This document shows, in pieces, positions 37,524 through 50,365 of a stretch of 64,000 nucleotides of DNA. Positions within the stretch are counted from its first letter, which is position 1. Each line of letters opens with the position of its first letter. The stretch spans positions 19,303,001 through 19,367,000 of the forward strand of contig NC_083385.1 in assembly GCF_031755915.1 (NCBI RefSeq). Direction: 5' to 3'. Origin of the DNA: Ziziphus jujuba (Eukaryota > Streptophyta > Magnoliopsida > Rosales > Rhamnaceae). The notes under the pieces are model-generated. The model was not told the origin of the DNA, did no database searches, and saw only the letters and a program-made list of their open reading frames with translations. The position numbers and the translations under genes are program-made.

Positions 37524-39274
37524 TTTTCCATAGATAAAATGTAAAGAGGAATCGAAGAAGCAGGCATTTCATTAACAAGTTCGAGTTTGCTGTGGATAGG
37601 ACTTTAGGTCTTTTTCTTTTTATTATTATTATTTTGGTAGAAGTTAGGGCTTTAGTTCTGGGTAGGTAATAGAAAGGACCAAATATTATTATTATTATTA
37701 TTTTCAAGGATGGTTATTTTTGGGTCAGGGTATGTTTCCATTGATAACTCTTCTGTAATTTTTATTTTTATTTTTATTTTTTGGGAATGTCGTATTTCCC
37801 ATGCTCCCTTTTAGAAATTCATTTCGATTATTATTTTTAAGTTAGATTGATCCGTTTGTAAATTATTTATACGTATATATGAGAGATTGTGGATGTATGT
37901 AGAAAATTAACAAAATTATTACTATTATTATTATTATTATTGCTAAAAGGCCCAAAGATTATCATTGATTATCACTTTATCCTTTTTTTTATTATAAGAT
38001 TCTTAAAATTATAATTCATCCATAAAGTTTTATGTTTCATTACTTATAGAATTCCTCAATTTTTTAAAATCATTAGATTTAAGGAAAGTTGTATGTAGGT
38101 TTTAATTACTGGAGTGCACTTGTGGAGTTGGATAGAATTGTATTTTTTTTTTTTGATGCTTTTTATTTTATTTTATTATATTTGAGTCGATTTGAAAAAC
38201 AGTGTTTTGTCATAAAAATGTCAAAGAACAAAATTGTTGAGTCAATTTTTGCATATTGACAATTTTTATGATTCAAAACATTAAATTATAGGTAAGTCCA
38301 TCTTAGTCCACGTCGAAATATAAAAAACAATCTCAGTTAAAAATAAGTAACTTAGAGATCCTCGTTTGTTTTAGGTAGTTAGGTACTGACAGCTCCTTTT
38401 AGTAATGTTCCAAATTGTTTTGAGAAAGTTTTTTACATTTATTTTCATATGAATGATTTTATGTTATAAAAATTTGGAGTTTAATTGATTTGCTGATCGG
38501 TCAATCCATAACATTTTATTATCTGCATTTATTTATTTTTTTTGTTGTAGAAGAACTAAATCCTTAGTGTGTACTGTATATATTACTTATGTATTTTATT
38601 TGTATTCATGTTTGTGGGAAGGATTAAATCCCTAATTTGTGTAGGATATTGTATTATTATATGTAATTTAAAATTTGTAGTTTAACAATATAAAGATAAT
38701 ATAAAATAGATTAGGCTCTTGTAGATCTTAAATAGTCAAGGACCTATTCAAATTTCATGATTTATTTTAGAGAACATAATTTTCAAAATTAAAGGGCATG
38801 AAGAGATTTTATGAGATGATCCAAAAATATTTTTTATCCACATTCTTTATTTCACTTTTTTTAATAAATATTTATTATTTTACACCGTTAAATAAAACAT
38901 TGCATGATGTAAGATGAGTTGGTCGTTCTTAACAAAATGAAGCACCCGAAGATGGATGATGTTGAGCCGTTGTCTGAATGTAGGATTCGATTAAAATATT
39001 GTTTCGGATTGGATTAAATCAATTTTATTGGTGTAAACGCCATTTATTCGTTGGACTAAGATGATGGACAAGCGAAATTGTGTGTATAAATATATATATA
39101 TATATATACTATAACTATTTATTCTCAAAAATGAAAAATCGACTATGAAAAAAAAAAATTGCATGTTCTTTACTTCTATTAATCTTTATTGAGGGTATTC
39201 AAAATTGTCATTGTTAAGGAACCAATGGTTCCAGGATTTGACATAATTATGATTATTATTATTATTATTTGGAT
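37524..39274. other. AT-rich intergenic DNA
   Basis: No gene was seen. It contains ATT and TTA microsatellites near 37615-37700 and 37915-37940, and (AT)n near 39090-39110. Confidence 0.6.
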
Positions 39275-40215
39275 ATTAGCTCAGATGCATTGTAAATTAT
39301 ATCAATTTTGGCATCTTGTACTTTAAATTTTTTTTTTCCTGACATTATATATCCTAAACTTCACCTTTTTTTGTTTTTTTTATATATCTGATACCCTTCT
39401 TCTTTCTTTCTGTTAACTTTTGACTAGATTTATCACATAACTAACAAATGGATAAAAATAAAGGTGCAAAATATATTTTATGATGTAAAATACAAAAGTT
39501 TTCAAATAAAAAAATTAATAAACTTTTTTTTATTACAAAGAATTATTATTTTTTAATAAATCAGTAAAGTTTTAAAAGAATACACATGTAATTTCAATAA
39601 AATCTAAATATTATAGACATTCAAAAAAAAATAATAATAAGAACTTATAAAAAAAAAAGTAATCTAAGTATCATAACACCTTAAAGAATATTTTAAAAGT
39701 ATATTTTTTAAAAAATATGTTGTTTTATTTATTTCACGTATTTTTTATATTTATATTTATTATTTTAAAAAAAATAATTCTAAAATTTTCTAACACGTTT
39801 TTTTTTTATTTATAAAACTTTTAGTTCTCCCAAAAAAAATATTTATTTATTTATTTTTTTAAATCTATGATATGTAAAGATTTATATTTTTACTTTTGAA
39901 AAATCACATTTAAATTTTTTTTTTTTTTTGGGTACAAACTTCCTTAAAATATAATACTATCATTTAACAAATTATTTGTGTTTAATTAATTTTTTATTCG
40001 ATATTTTTTGTATTTTACACAATGAACTAACTGAACTACTTTTTACACCTTTATTATTTTGTACCTCATGTGTCAATCATTGATAAATTTATTAAAAGGT
40101 TAAAAGAAAAAATGTGGAGGTGCAAAATGCAAAGAAAAGTAATATTCAGGATTTACAATACCAGAAAACAAATTTAGAATGTAAAGTGCCAAAAGAGATC
40201 TAATTTAGGATGAGT
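39275..40215. mobile_element. Candidate long-TIR non-autonomous element
   Basis: About 100 bp at the left (TTTTGGCATCTTGTACTTTAAATTT, then CTGACATTATATATCCT, then CTTCACC) is loosely inverted at the right end (TTTTGGCACTTTACATTCTAAATTT, CTGGTATTGTAAATCCT on the opposite strand). This suggests a TIR element of about 0.94 kb. Exact ends and target duplication could not be fixed. The long inverted arms would suit a Mutator-like MITE, but that is a guess. Confidence 0.4.
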
Positions 40216-40262
40216 TGGTGCCTATATATATATATATAAAATATTTATATAGGAGGATAAAG

Positions 40263-40756
40263 TGTTGGATTTATGTTCTTAAAACAAGCTAATTCATGAT
40301 CAGGAACCTTGAGTAATAATGGGCTATGGGATCCCTAAACTAGCTCATTAAATGATAAAACTCATTTAACTGATTATTAAGATACAAGAATGAGCCCATT
40401 AATTGGGCTCAAGATGTTATGGAACCCTAGGAGGATTGGGGTTAGCAATTTATAAATACACTGCTTACTAGCCTCCAGACAGAAGTTTTTACGTATTATT
40501 TTCTAGAGAATATGAATCTCAGTAGATGATAAAATACTTTAAGAGAAAAACAGAAACTGTGTGTTTCAGAGTGTTTTTCACATTAACCTTCTTGTTTCTT
40601 TTGTGATCAGGTGCGTCCACACATAGGTCTGTCACTTGAAGAATAATTTGGAAGGTCCTGCATAAAAGGTTAGTAAACTATAATGGATAGTGACATAATT
40701 TATCACATGCTTTATTCAATCTCAATCAGGCTTCCGTTGTATGTATGATTCCAATA
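40263..40756 (+). repeat. Copia-2 5' LTR
   Basis: 494 bp, TG...TA ends. It contains a CTATAAATAC-like word (TTATAAATAC) near 40450 as a possible TATA box. It is about 44 bp longer than the 3' LTR, which lacks the segment after GACAGAA. Confidence 0.93.
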
Positions 40757-40758
40757 AT

Positions 40759-40770
40759 TGGTATTAGAAC
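40759..40770 (+). promoter_or_regulatory. Copia-2 primer-binding site, decayed
   Basis: TGGTATTAGAAC stands two bases after the LTR. It differs at two positions from the TGGTATCAGAGC used by copia elements with initiator tRNA-Met. Confidence 0.85.
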
Positions 40771-43617
40771 CTTGATTGAATCGGTGTGTGATAAATCGAA
40801 TCCATTGTTTTATTTTTCATGTATATGTGATGTATATTAGATATATGGCATCTAGAATTTTATTATTCATGTTATTTATAATTTTTGTATTATGAATGAA
40901 TGATTTGGTTTTGGCTTTAATTCATGGTAGATTTTTGCTTGTATTTGTTTTTTTTTTTTTATGTAACAAGAAGGCTAATCATAAGATTAAGGTTTCCTCC
41001 TTGATTGATTTATTTATCCTACAATTTTTATTTGAATTTTTATATGTAAATTCGGATTTATTGGAAAAATATGTAAAAGTATTCGAGAAAAACTATATAC
41101 ATATTGTTGTTCATCATTTTTCATGCCAATTGAAGCCATGTTTTGATAAACCGACACTAGGATCAGATGCATGACATGGACGAGGATCATCGCCGGAGAC
41201 GATTGCACGCGCCACCCAAAGTGGCTGCGAGTGGGTTTCATGCGCCTGATTTCATCCAGCTTGTGGAGGCGTGTGCATCATCTGAATTTGATTATTTTTG
41301 GTGGGCTGGTTCTTCCAGCGGATATCTACCTCCTTGTAAAATTTCATGATGATCCAAGTTTTGTGTGGCAGCTGGCGACTGTTTTGGTGCTCGGGATCAA
41401 TAGGGGACATGTTAGGATTTTGTGTTTTTTGGGCTAAAAACCCTAAAAACCAATTCTAACTGGACCCACACCCCATAGACTTACAAGACATGAAGAAAAG
41501 AAAAAGTACGGCCCAAATATCAAGTTGGGCTTCTTGGCCATTTTGGGCTTGTAATTTTCTTTTATAGAAAATCATGGATTAGAGTATATTAATTATTCTA
41601 TATTTATAATTATTTAAATTATATAGATATAACATGTGATATTTGCTTAACATGCCATATAATTGCATCATTTGATATATACATGTGCATAATAATATTT
41701 GTTTTATCTAGATAATATTATTATGGAAAACTCTAATTAATTAATGTAAAATATTGAATGGATGAAGGTTAAAAATTAATTCAATTAATTTAAAACGTGC
41801 GGACTCCATTAAAAGGTTCAATAATAAAATAGTTATGTGATGCCCCTATAAATAAGCATGATCGGATTTTATTGAATTGAATCTAAAATAATTTCAAAAT
41901 TTTAATGAGGTTGTACGGCCCAACGTCGACAATACTTAGATATTAAAGATAATTTTGAAATTAAATTAATGGTTATTACATTAAGTTCTAATAACATTAA
42001 TAATCCTCCCAACGAGACTCTGCTAGTGTTATTAAAAATCCAAAGATTATTGAAACAATGGTTGATTTCTAAAATTAATTTTGAATGATGTGTGTTTGTG
42101 TTATCTAGGGGTGGGCACAGTTCGGTTTGGATCGGTTTTACCCGAAAATTCCAACCGAACCGATCATTCGATTATCTTTATAATGTAACCCGAACCAACC
42201 CGATGAGAAGTGGAAACCCGATACTTAAACGAGTAAATGGGTCGGTTTGGTTCGGGTTCAGGCTTGTCGGTTTGGGCTTATCAGTGGGCCTCTGATTTTG
42301 GGCTTGATTTCAGATTAATGGTCCTAAGCTTATCTTTGGGCCAATAATTTTCAGTCTATTTTTGAACAGATGGGATTGGGCCTACAATTTTGGGCCTACT
42401 TTCATACCTATACCTATCTCATCCAATTTTTTAGGTATAAAATGGTCAACTTTTAGGTATGAAATGGGCAGTTTTTTTTTAAATGGGCAATCTTGGACCT
42501 TTTTGGTTTTGGACCTAATAAAACAACTTACATTTCTTATACATAAACAAATAAACAAAATTACATAAAAAAAAATTACATTTCTATTTGCAACTGCATC
42601 GCTCTCAAGTATAATAAATTATAAATAATCAAATACAAGCATTTAACTAAATATTACAGGCTTACAAGACAATACAGATACAAATTTTGAAATACTAATG
42701 TTATGTTTAATAATACAAATACAAATTGATCAAGAATTCAACATATATCAAAGGGAAAATTGAAAATTAAGAAATGCAATGCCACTGCTAGTCTGCCATT
42801 GCCACGGCCAAAAAAGAGAATGAGAAATGCAAACACAAAATGCAAATATCAAAATAACAAATTAGAATTCCAAAGTGCCATTGTCACTACCATTCCAACA
42901 GCCACTACCAAACCCTTCAAAAATCCAAAGCCACTCTTCTATTGCCACTACCACTGCCAAAGCCTCCACTGTCACTGTCACAAAGCCTACAATCACAAAG
43001 GACACCAAATAAATTAAACCAATACAATATTAGTTTAATAATGTGATAATTATTAAGAAATAAAAAATAAAAAAAACAAAAAGAGTTACCCAATTTTCTT
43101 TTTCTTTTTTTCAAAGATAATAATGTAATTATATATATATATTTATAATAATTAAACAACCGGTTCGGTTCGGACGGCTTGAGCATATCTCACTATTTAA
43201 CCGACAACCGAATCGAACCGCCCAACCGATCCGATCTATGCATGTTCAGTTCGATCGGGTTTATTGGTCCGGGTCGGTTTCACCAATTATTTGCCCACCC
43301 CTAGTGTTATCTGAGAAAATTCTGTCTAAGGAGGTAGATTTTTAAGGAATCTTTGACCCACCTCACATTTCCTGGGAGCTGACTCGGTAGGACATTATAC
43401 ATATCAAGTTCAAAAAGTTTTAATTTTTTAAATCAATTTTGAGTTGTATCTGTTGGTGTTATCTAAGAAGGCTCTATCTAAAGAGGTAAGTTTTTAAGGT
43501 GTTTGAGGCCCACCTCACCTTTCCTGCGAGTTAACTTAGTATAGTTTAAGGGATCTACATATTTGTATGTTTGTTATGTTGATTCCGTGTTAATATATGT
43601 GCATTTTAATTTTCAAA
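40771..43617 (+). other. Copia-2 leader with hAT insertion and a broken tandem duplication
   Basis: This leader of about 1.6 kb (without the hAT element) has no recognisable frame. A GC-richer patch lies at 41165-41290. A unit ending in TGTTATCT, then TCTAAGGAGGTAGATTTTTAAGG and CCCACCTCACATTTCCTG, occurs at about 42070-43400 (split by the hAT element) and again at 43430-43550 with changes. It is an old tandem duplication. Confidence 0.65.
42106..43303. mobile_element. hAT-type non-autonomous element inside Copia-2
   Basis: 1,198 bp. The ends are TAGGGGTGGGCA and its exact inverse TGCCCACCCCTA. A perfect 8-bp duplication GTGTTATC lies at 42098-42105 and 43304-43311, as hAT transposition makes. 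Subterminal regions are dense in CGGTTCGG, CCGAACC and CGGGTT words in both orientations (42120-42270, 43160-43285). There is no transposase. Interior frames are low-complexity. It must have moved with an enzyme supplied elsewhere. Confidence 0.9.
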
Positions 43618-46173
43618 AAATGGCATTCTTTAATCCTCTAGCTACAATTTTAAATCAAAAACCATTGGATGGAAATAACTACGACTTATGGAAAATCAAT
43701 CTCTACATTGTCCTTAATTTTAAGAGAATAAAAAATTCATTACAACAACTCTGAAACCCTAGAAGCCCGTTGCTAATGCTTTAGAGGAAACTATGAAGCA
43801 ATTTGCATAGTGGCAACAGGCGAATACAACAGCTCTTTGTTATATTCTTACCAATGTTATAGAACATCTATAGAAGCAACTTGATAATCTGGAGTGTGTA
43901 TCAAAAATAATTCAGACTCTAGATGAGATATTTGGTAAAAGTAGCAGTACTGCTAGACAAGCAACTATAAGGGCACTAATGAACACTCATATGACTGGAG
44001 GAAGTGTGCAGGACTATTGTCTAAAGATGATGGCCCACATCAGTACTACGGAAGTGATAGTGGCTAAGCTGGAACAAGAGATGAAGATAGACATGATCAT
44101 AGAATCTCTACCAGATAGCTTTAGTCAGTTCAAAATGAACTATAGTATGAACAAACTGAAGCTTACTCCTGTTGAACTGATGCATGAGCTTGAGAGTTCT
44201 GAAATGTCTCTCGGGAAGCAAGGAAGTGCTTATCATATTGAAAGTTCCTCAAAACCTAAAGGGAAACCTAAGTGTGGAAAGAAGAACAACAAGCAAAAGA
44301 GAACAGGTCCAACTATCAAACCAGCTGTAATGAAGAAGCCGAAAGGTAAGTACTTCAAGTGCAGATAGAAAAGTCACTGGAAGAAGGATTGCCCTAAATC
44401 AGGTATGGGTAATCTAAATATTGTTGAGACTTGTTTAGTGGAGAATTATAATGATAAATGGATCATTGGTTCAGGAGCCACTAACCATGTTTGTTATTCT
44501 TTGCAGTGGTTCAAACAAAACAGCTCACTCAGTAAAAGACAAAGAAGCTTGAAGTTGGAAAACGGGGAATATGTCTCCGTAATGGCAGTAGTGCTAGTGG
44601 AGTTATATTTTGATAATAAAATTTTAAATTTATCAGACTGTTTGTTTGCTGCAGATTTTAAAAGGAATTTGTTTTCTGTTAGTTGTTTAATTTAACGTGG
44701 TTTAACGGTGCAGTTTAATTCCTCAGTTTCAATAAGGAGTAATAATACTTTTATTTGTTCCAAATTATTGATGAATAGTCTATATTTTTTAACTCTTTTA
44801 TCTTATAGTATAAATGCCATTGAAAATACTAATGATGAACAACTTCCCTTATCTAAGAAAGGAAGGTTTCCTATGGCATTTGCAATTGGATCATATTATT
44901 CTAGCAGAATTCATGGTTTGGTTAAAAGTGAAATTTTAAATTTCTTAATCTTTGAACCTATACCAGTATGTGAATTAAGTTTAGAAGGTAAAATGATAAA
45001 AAGGTATTTCAAAGCCAAAAGAAATCGTGCCACCATACAAATAAAATTGGTTAATACTGATGTATCTGGATCAATGAGCATTCAAGCCAAAGGCGGGTAT
45101 GAGTATTTCATCACATTTACTGATGACTACTTAAGATATGGCTATGTTTACCTAATGCGCCATAAGTCTGAAGCTTTTGATAAATTTTGAGAGTATAAGG
45201 TGGAGGTAGAAAAGCAATTGGGTGTCCATATTAAGCAGCTTCGGTCTGAACGAGACTGTGAATACTTGTCTGGAGAGTTCAAGTCTTACTTGGCTAAAGA
45301 GGGGATAGTTTATCAATTATCATCTATTGAAACGCCACAGCAAAATGGAGTCTCGAAAAGGAGAAATAGAACCTTTTTAGATATAGTAAGGTCAATACTT
45401 ATTTATTCATCATTACCTGAATCGTTCTGAGAATATACCTTAGAAACAGTTGTATACATACTAAACTTGGTTCCATCTAAATCTATTTCAAAGACACCCA
45501 CAGAATTATGGAAAGGGCACAAACCCAGTTTAAACCATATTTAGATTTGAGGTGCCCCGGCACATGTCTTAGCACAGAAATCTCAAAAATTGGAATCCTG
45601 TACAGAAATGTTTATGTTTATTGGCTATCCCAAGGGAATGAGAGGTGGAATATTTTATAATTCAAAGGAAAAGAAGGTGATAGTGAGTACTCATGCAACT
45701 TTATTAGAAGAGGATTATATGAACAATTTTAAACCTAAGAGTAAAGTGGTTCTTGAAGAGCTTGACTCAGTTTGAGATCTACTAGAAACTCCTAGTTTTC
45801 CACCTCTGTTTTCTATTGATATTCAAAGAGGGAAAAATATACAAAATGTATCCAAAGGTGAACAAACACAGGAAACAGCTCAAGACCAAATTCAAGAAAC
45901 TCAAGAACAAGAATATAATGAAAAGATTGGTAATCCACTGGAACCACAAAACTTAGTGCAGCAAACTCGTAATGGGAGAATGATACGTAAACCTACAAGG
46001 TATGCCTTGTTAGAAGTGACTTATTAAGTCATTCTGGATAATCCCGATGACGATCCTACCACATATAAAGAGGCATTGGAGGATCTTGATGTGCAAGAGT
46101 GGAGAAAGGCCATGGACTGTGAGACTGAATCTATGGATTCTAACTTAGTCTGGTCTCTTGTAGAAGCATCTAA
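43618..46173 (+). pseudogene. Copia-2 gag-pol, 5' part
   Basis: The gag start MAFFNPLATIL with PLDGNNYDLWK is clear. The zinc knuckle near 44350-44395 carries an in-frame stop between its Cys residues. The protease motif reads WIIGSGA, so Gly replaces the catalytic Asp. Integrase pieces follow in several frames (TDVSGS, FTDDYLRYG, LRSERDCEY, PQQNGVSKRRNRT) with stops near 45188 and 45428. The part ends within reverse transcriptase at the TAA target of the Harbinger element (46171-46173). It cannot yield a working product. Confidence 0.92.
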
Positions 46174-46689
46174 GGGCGTGTTTGTTTCCCCGGATTGGAC
46201 AGGATTGTGTCCCAATCTGGTGTTTGGAAGGAACAAATGAAGAAGCGGATAAGTTAGCCGCTACAGTAAAATAATCCCCCGAGAGGAGGATTAAGCTGAC
46301 CCGTCCTTCCCCCTAGGTCAAATTTCTGTCCGGAGCTCATCGAAGGCGTTGCTGGTGTCTCTCGCGTGCCTCTGCCCAGATCAAGCTCTGTGTTCTTCTT
46401 CTTGAATCTGTGAGTTTGCCTTCTTCTTTCTCTTCTCATTGTTTGTCTGCTTCTTCTTCTTCATCTTTTAGTTTATTTCTTTTTTATTAGATCTGCCCAT
46501 ATTCCTCTTTTTTGATCAGCCAGAAAATACTTTTTCTTTTTCTTTTTCTTCTTCTCTATTCTCGTTCTTCTTCTTCTTCATCTACATTGTTCTTCTTCTT
46601 CTTCGTTTTTCATTTATTTCCTTCGGGCCATATTTTTCTTCTTCGTTTGTCTTGTTCTTCGATCTGGCAATTTGTTTTTTTTCTGCAAT

Positions 46690-47215
46690 TTTATTTTCGA
46701 TCTGGTAGTACAAATCTGGAGGAAAAAATGTCTTCTTCTTCGTTCTTCTCTTCGATCTGGCATTGTTTTGTTTTTTTTTTTTTTGGCCATTTTATTTCTT
46801 CTTCTTCTTCAATCTGGTAGGGCAAATCTATAGACAAAATTTCTTCTTCTTCTTCTTCTTCTTCGTTCTTCTTCTCCTTCAATCTGACATTGTTTTTTTT
46901 TTTTTTTTGCCATTTTATTTCTTCTTCTTCTTCAACCTGGGAGTACAAATGTGTAGAAAAAATTTCTTGTTCTTGTTCTTGTTCTTCTTCGTTCTCTGTT
47001 CTCCTTTGATTTGGCATTGTTTTTTTTTTTTTTTGCCATTTTATTTCTTTTTCTTCTTCAATCTGGGAGTACAAATGTGTAGAAAAAATTTCTTATTCTT
47101 CTTTTTCTTCTTCTTCGTTCTCTGTTCTCCTTCGATCTGGCATTGTTTTTTTTTTTTTTTTGCCATTTTATTTCTTCTTCTTCTTCAATCTGGTAGGACA
47201 ATTTTTGTCTTATGG
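46690..47215 (+). repeat. Minisatellite of about 125 bp in Harbinger copy 1
   Basis: The motif ATCTGG(T/G)(A/G)G followed by (T/G)ACAAAT recurs at about 46701, 46813, 46937, 47063 and 47189 (spacing 112-126 bp). Each unit also contains a TTC-rich run, GATCTGGCATTG, a T run and TGCCATTTTATTTC. More degenerate units lie at 48110-48310. The array is strongly pyrimidine-rich on the plus strand. The same motif appears inverted in copy 2 near 63840-64000. Confidence 0.85.
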
Positions 47216-50200
47216 CTGCGATGGCAATGGCAATGGCTGTTATTGTTGGAATTTAGAGTTGATGTCGTGTTAAATGTATGGTTTCTAATTCTGGGTGCTT
47301 TACAATTTAGCTGTTGAGCCTTCATTTTACGAATATTATTATTATTGTTATTATGGTGATGTCTTTTAATTGCCCTGCTTGGTGGTTTGGTTATGGTAGA
47401 TGAATTTGATGTTTTGAGAAATTAAATGCGGATTTATTTTTAAAAAACGAAATAATGATGACTTAAAAAGGGCCTAAATTTTTGTTAGAGAGTTTTTACG
47501 ACAAAATTTCGACATGGCATTATGATTTTTTCTTTAATATATATATATATATATATGGTTTACATAGAGTCTAATTGTATGCCTTATTATCATCTTTTGT
47601 CTTTTCCGTATACCCTCATTATGTGTATCCATGTATATAGGCTTCACGTATTTAACGTTGAATTGGATCATGTGTGTGAATTTATCCATACATGTTTAGA
47701 ACAGCGTAGACTAGATTGGATCAGACTTTAGTGTGAAATTTGGAACTTTGTTTCATCTTGTTGGATGAAAGTTAGCAGTTATACTATCTTAATTTAAGTA
47801 TGGCGGTCTATAAAGTGGTAAAGGCCTTATTTAAGATTTTCGAGTAGTTGGTGGGATCCAGCTGCAATGAAATTGTGGTATTTTCCTTGCCATGGACCTT
47901 TACCCCAATCTCTCCCTCTCCTCAGAATCGGTCCTACATGTAATCTTATTTTGTTTTTATCATTACACTTGATGGAACTTGTCAAAAGAATCTATACTCA
48001 TCAGGGAACTTTTCTAATAAAATCTCTACTCTTGAAAGGGGTTGCTTTTACTTGAAGTATAAGAGCAGATTACCCATACACATGAATATTCTAGTGTTTA
48101 TGCATATATATGTTCTTCTTCAATCTGCTAATACATATTGTTGAAGAAGGCCTCCATTTTTTTTTTGTTGCCATTTTATTTCTTCTTCTTCTTCAATCTG
48201 CTAATACATATTTGTAGAAAAAAATTTTCCTTCTTCATTCTTCATCTTCGTCCTTCTTCTTCTCCTTCCATCTGCCACTGTTTTTTTTCTGCAATTTTAT
48301 TTCTTCTTCCATATGTACAATGCTTAGTGTACAGTCATGTCAAGTTTATACATTGTTAATGTTGGACTTGTCCTTCTATGCGTAGGCTGTGAATGCTGAT
48401 TCTGTATCGGAGTTGAGTGAACTTGGAAATCAATTAGCCAACAAAAGCCGTTATCTAAAATTGAGGTATGCAGCTATCTACCTACAGATATGATTGTCAA
48501 TGTATTTCTAACATATTTTTCTTTCTCTTTTTAACATTCATTGATTAGACTGTTCTGTTTTTTTTTTATGTTATTAGTTGACTGCAATTTATCCTTTGAA
48601 TGCATTGCTTTTAAATTTAATATGGAAAATAAAAATAAATGTAGCCACATCATGCTAGAGAAACAGAGAAAGATCAAATTAGATCTAGAAATCTTTCGTT
48701 TATCTAAGATAAATACATCCTGTAACATTATTATTTATATCTTAATAATCCATCCAAATAATGAAAAATTTGTATGATGTTCTAAAAAACGTATCATCCA
48801 AATGTTCTTTCATATAAAATTATTGTAAAAATTCAATTAACATTTCTTTTATTTATAATGTTCATTAATTTTTTGTTTTTTTAAAAGCATAAATATATAT
48901 TTATCCCACAATTTCTAAGTATTGAAGCTCTGCACTGGCTTCAACGACATGGGTACCGAAAGCAAGGTGTATGAATTATCCTTAGTGAATAATAGCAGCT
49001 GGAAAATCTGTTTTGTATTTTAAAATCTCTAGATAACATTAATGATCAAAAAACAAAGGCAGATAATATAATTATAAAGTGAGGTCTGTGAGTGAATATA
49101 GTTTTCTAGCTGCATAATATACATTCTTTCACCAATGTTTTCAAACAAATCATATGGGATATGATAACCTTATATGTGAAGAATAAACTGTAGTTTCTTG
49201 CGTGGATTATGCATATATTTTCTTCGATGTATATATATATATATATGTATATATTATATTATATATTATATTCCTTTTAAGGGCTAGAGGGTACTACAAA
49301 TCTTTCAGTATAAGAAAGAGTTAAAAAGAAATAATAAAATTAATTTTTGGACTATTTAAATCAACTAATCTTTAAGTTTTTAATCTTGGCTATACATGAC
49401 ATTGTCTCTCTCTAAGAAGAGATTTCTATATCTTTCCGGTGAAGTTAATATCCATTAAGAGGAGCCATGTAATTTTTTATTTTCTATTTTTTTAAAAGAA
49501 CAAACCATACGTGTTGAATGCCTATTTTTTTTCATATCATATTTTTTTCAATAGTTTAAAAGTACTAGAAATTTTTAGGGTGGGAAAGAGTTAAAAGAAA
49601 ATGATCAAATATTAACATTTTCTCCTATGTTTATCCATCTTGGCTCATTGCTATATATCTATGACATTGACCTTCTCTTTAAGAACTAATTTATGTAGTT
49701 TTGAGTACAGGCAAATTCCGAAATACTAAACCATGGGGAACAATAAAAGCATGCAAATTATCATGTTCTGCAAGTCAAGGGTATATATTAATAAATCAAT
49801 TTAAATGGAAAAGTACATAATAACAATTGGAATTGGATCATCAAGTATTACGCTTTTACAAATATTTTATTCTTCTATGATTTGGAAGAGAAGATGATTA
49901 TATTATGTATTACCATATACAATTGCAGTCCTCCGTCTTCTTTTTCTTATTTATTTATTATTATTATATATAAAACTTGAGCAATATCTGTGAGATCACA
50001 TCATGTCCTTAGACTTTTAAATATGTCGTGCACTAACATGTCAACTTAGGCATGTATATGTTGTACGTTCGTGATCCAAATGTTGTCTAATATATGCTAA
50101 TGTGTTTAGAATTGTTTATCTCAAAGTCATTAGCTAAAAACATATATTATTACATTCACGCTATGTTCTCATTAGTTGCACCGATAAACAGAAGTAAATA

Positions 50201-50358
50201 TTAGGTGTTTATACCTACCATAGATAATCTATATGAGAGTAAAAATTCTAACATTTTTTCGTTTGTTTATATATAGGATGAATAATGAAAATTCCAATGT
50301 CTTTTGCACATTCGTTTGTTTATGCATAGATATGATAACCTTATTTTTCCTTTTTTGT
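47216..50358 (+). other. Harbinger copy 1 leader between minisatellite and transposase
   Basis: There is no transposon gene here. The stretch is AT-rich with (AT)n at 47540-47556 and 49232-49250, degenerate minisatellite units at 48110-48310 and one exon-like piece (48386-48465). A splice-acceptor-like TTTTTTGTAG ends at 50360, five bases before the transposase ATG. A donor-like CTGTGAGTTT lies near 46408, just inside the element. Much of this stretch could therefore be a 5' intron. Confidence 0.4.
48386..48465 (+). pseudogene. Exon-like fragment, unknown gene
   Basis: An 80-bp segment is bounded by TATGCGTAG and GTATGC splice-like signals. One frame is open and protein-like, starting AVNADSVSELSELGNQL and continuing ANKSRYLKLR. 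I do not recognise the protein. It is not seen at the corresponding place of copy 2. It may be a captured host exon. Confidence 0.35.
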
Positions 50359-50365
50359 AGTGAAT

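Noticed and set aside
41167..41437. Two overlapping plus frames in the Copia-2 leader
   Set aside because: The GC-richer patch gives open frames, but there is no recognisable domain and the position is in a retrotransposon leader.
46512..47317. Long frames on both strands within Harbinger copy 1 leader
   Set aside because: They follow the TTC-rich 125-bp minisatellite and are Phe/Ser or Glu/Lys repeats, open on both strands because of composition.
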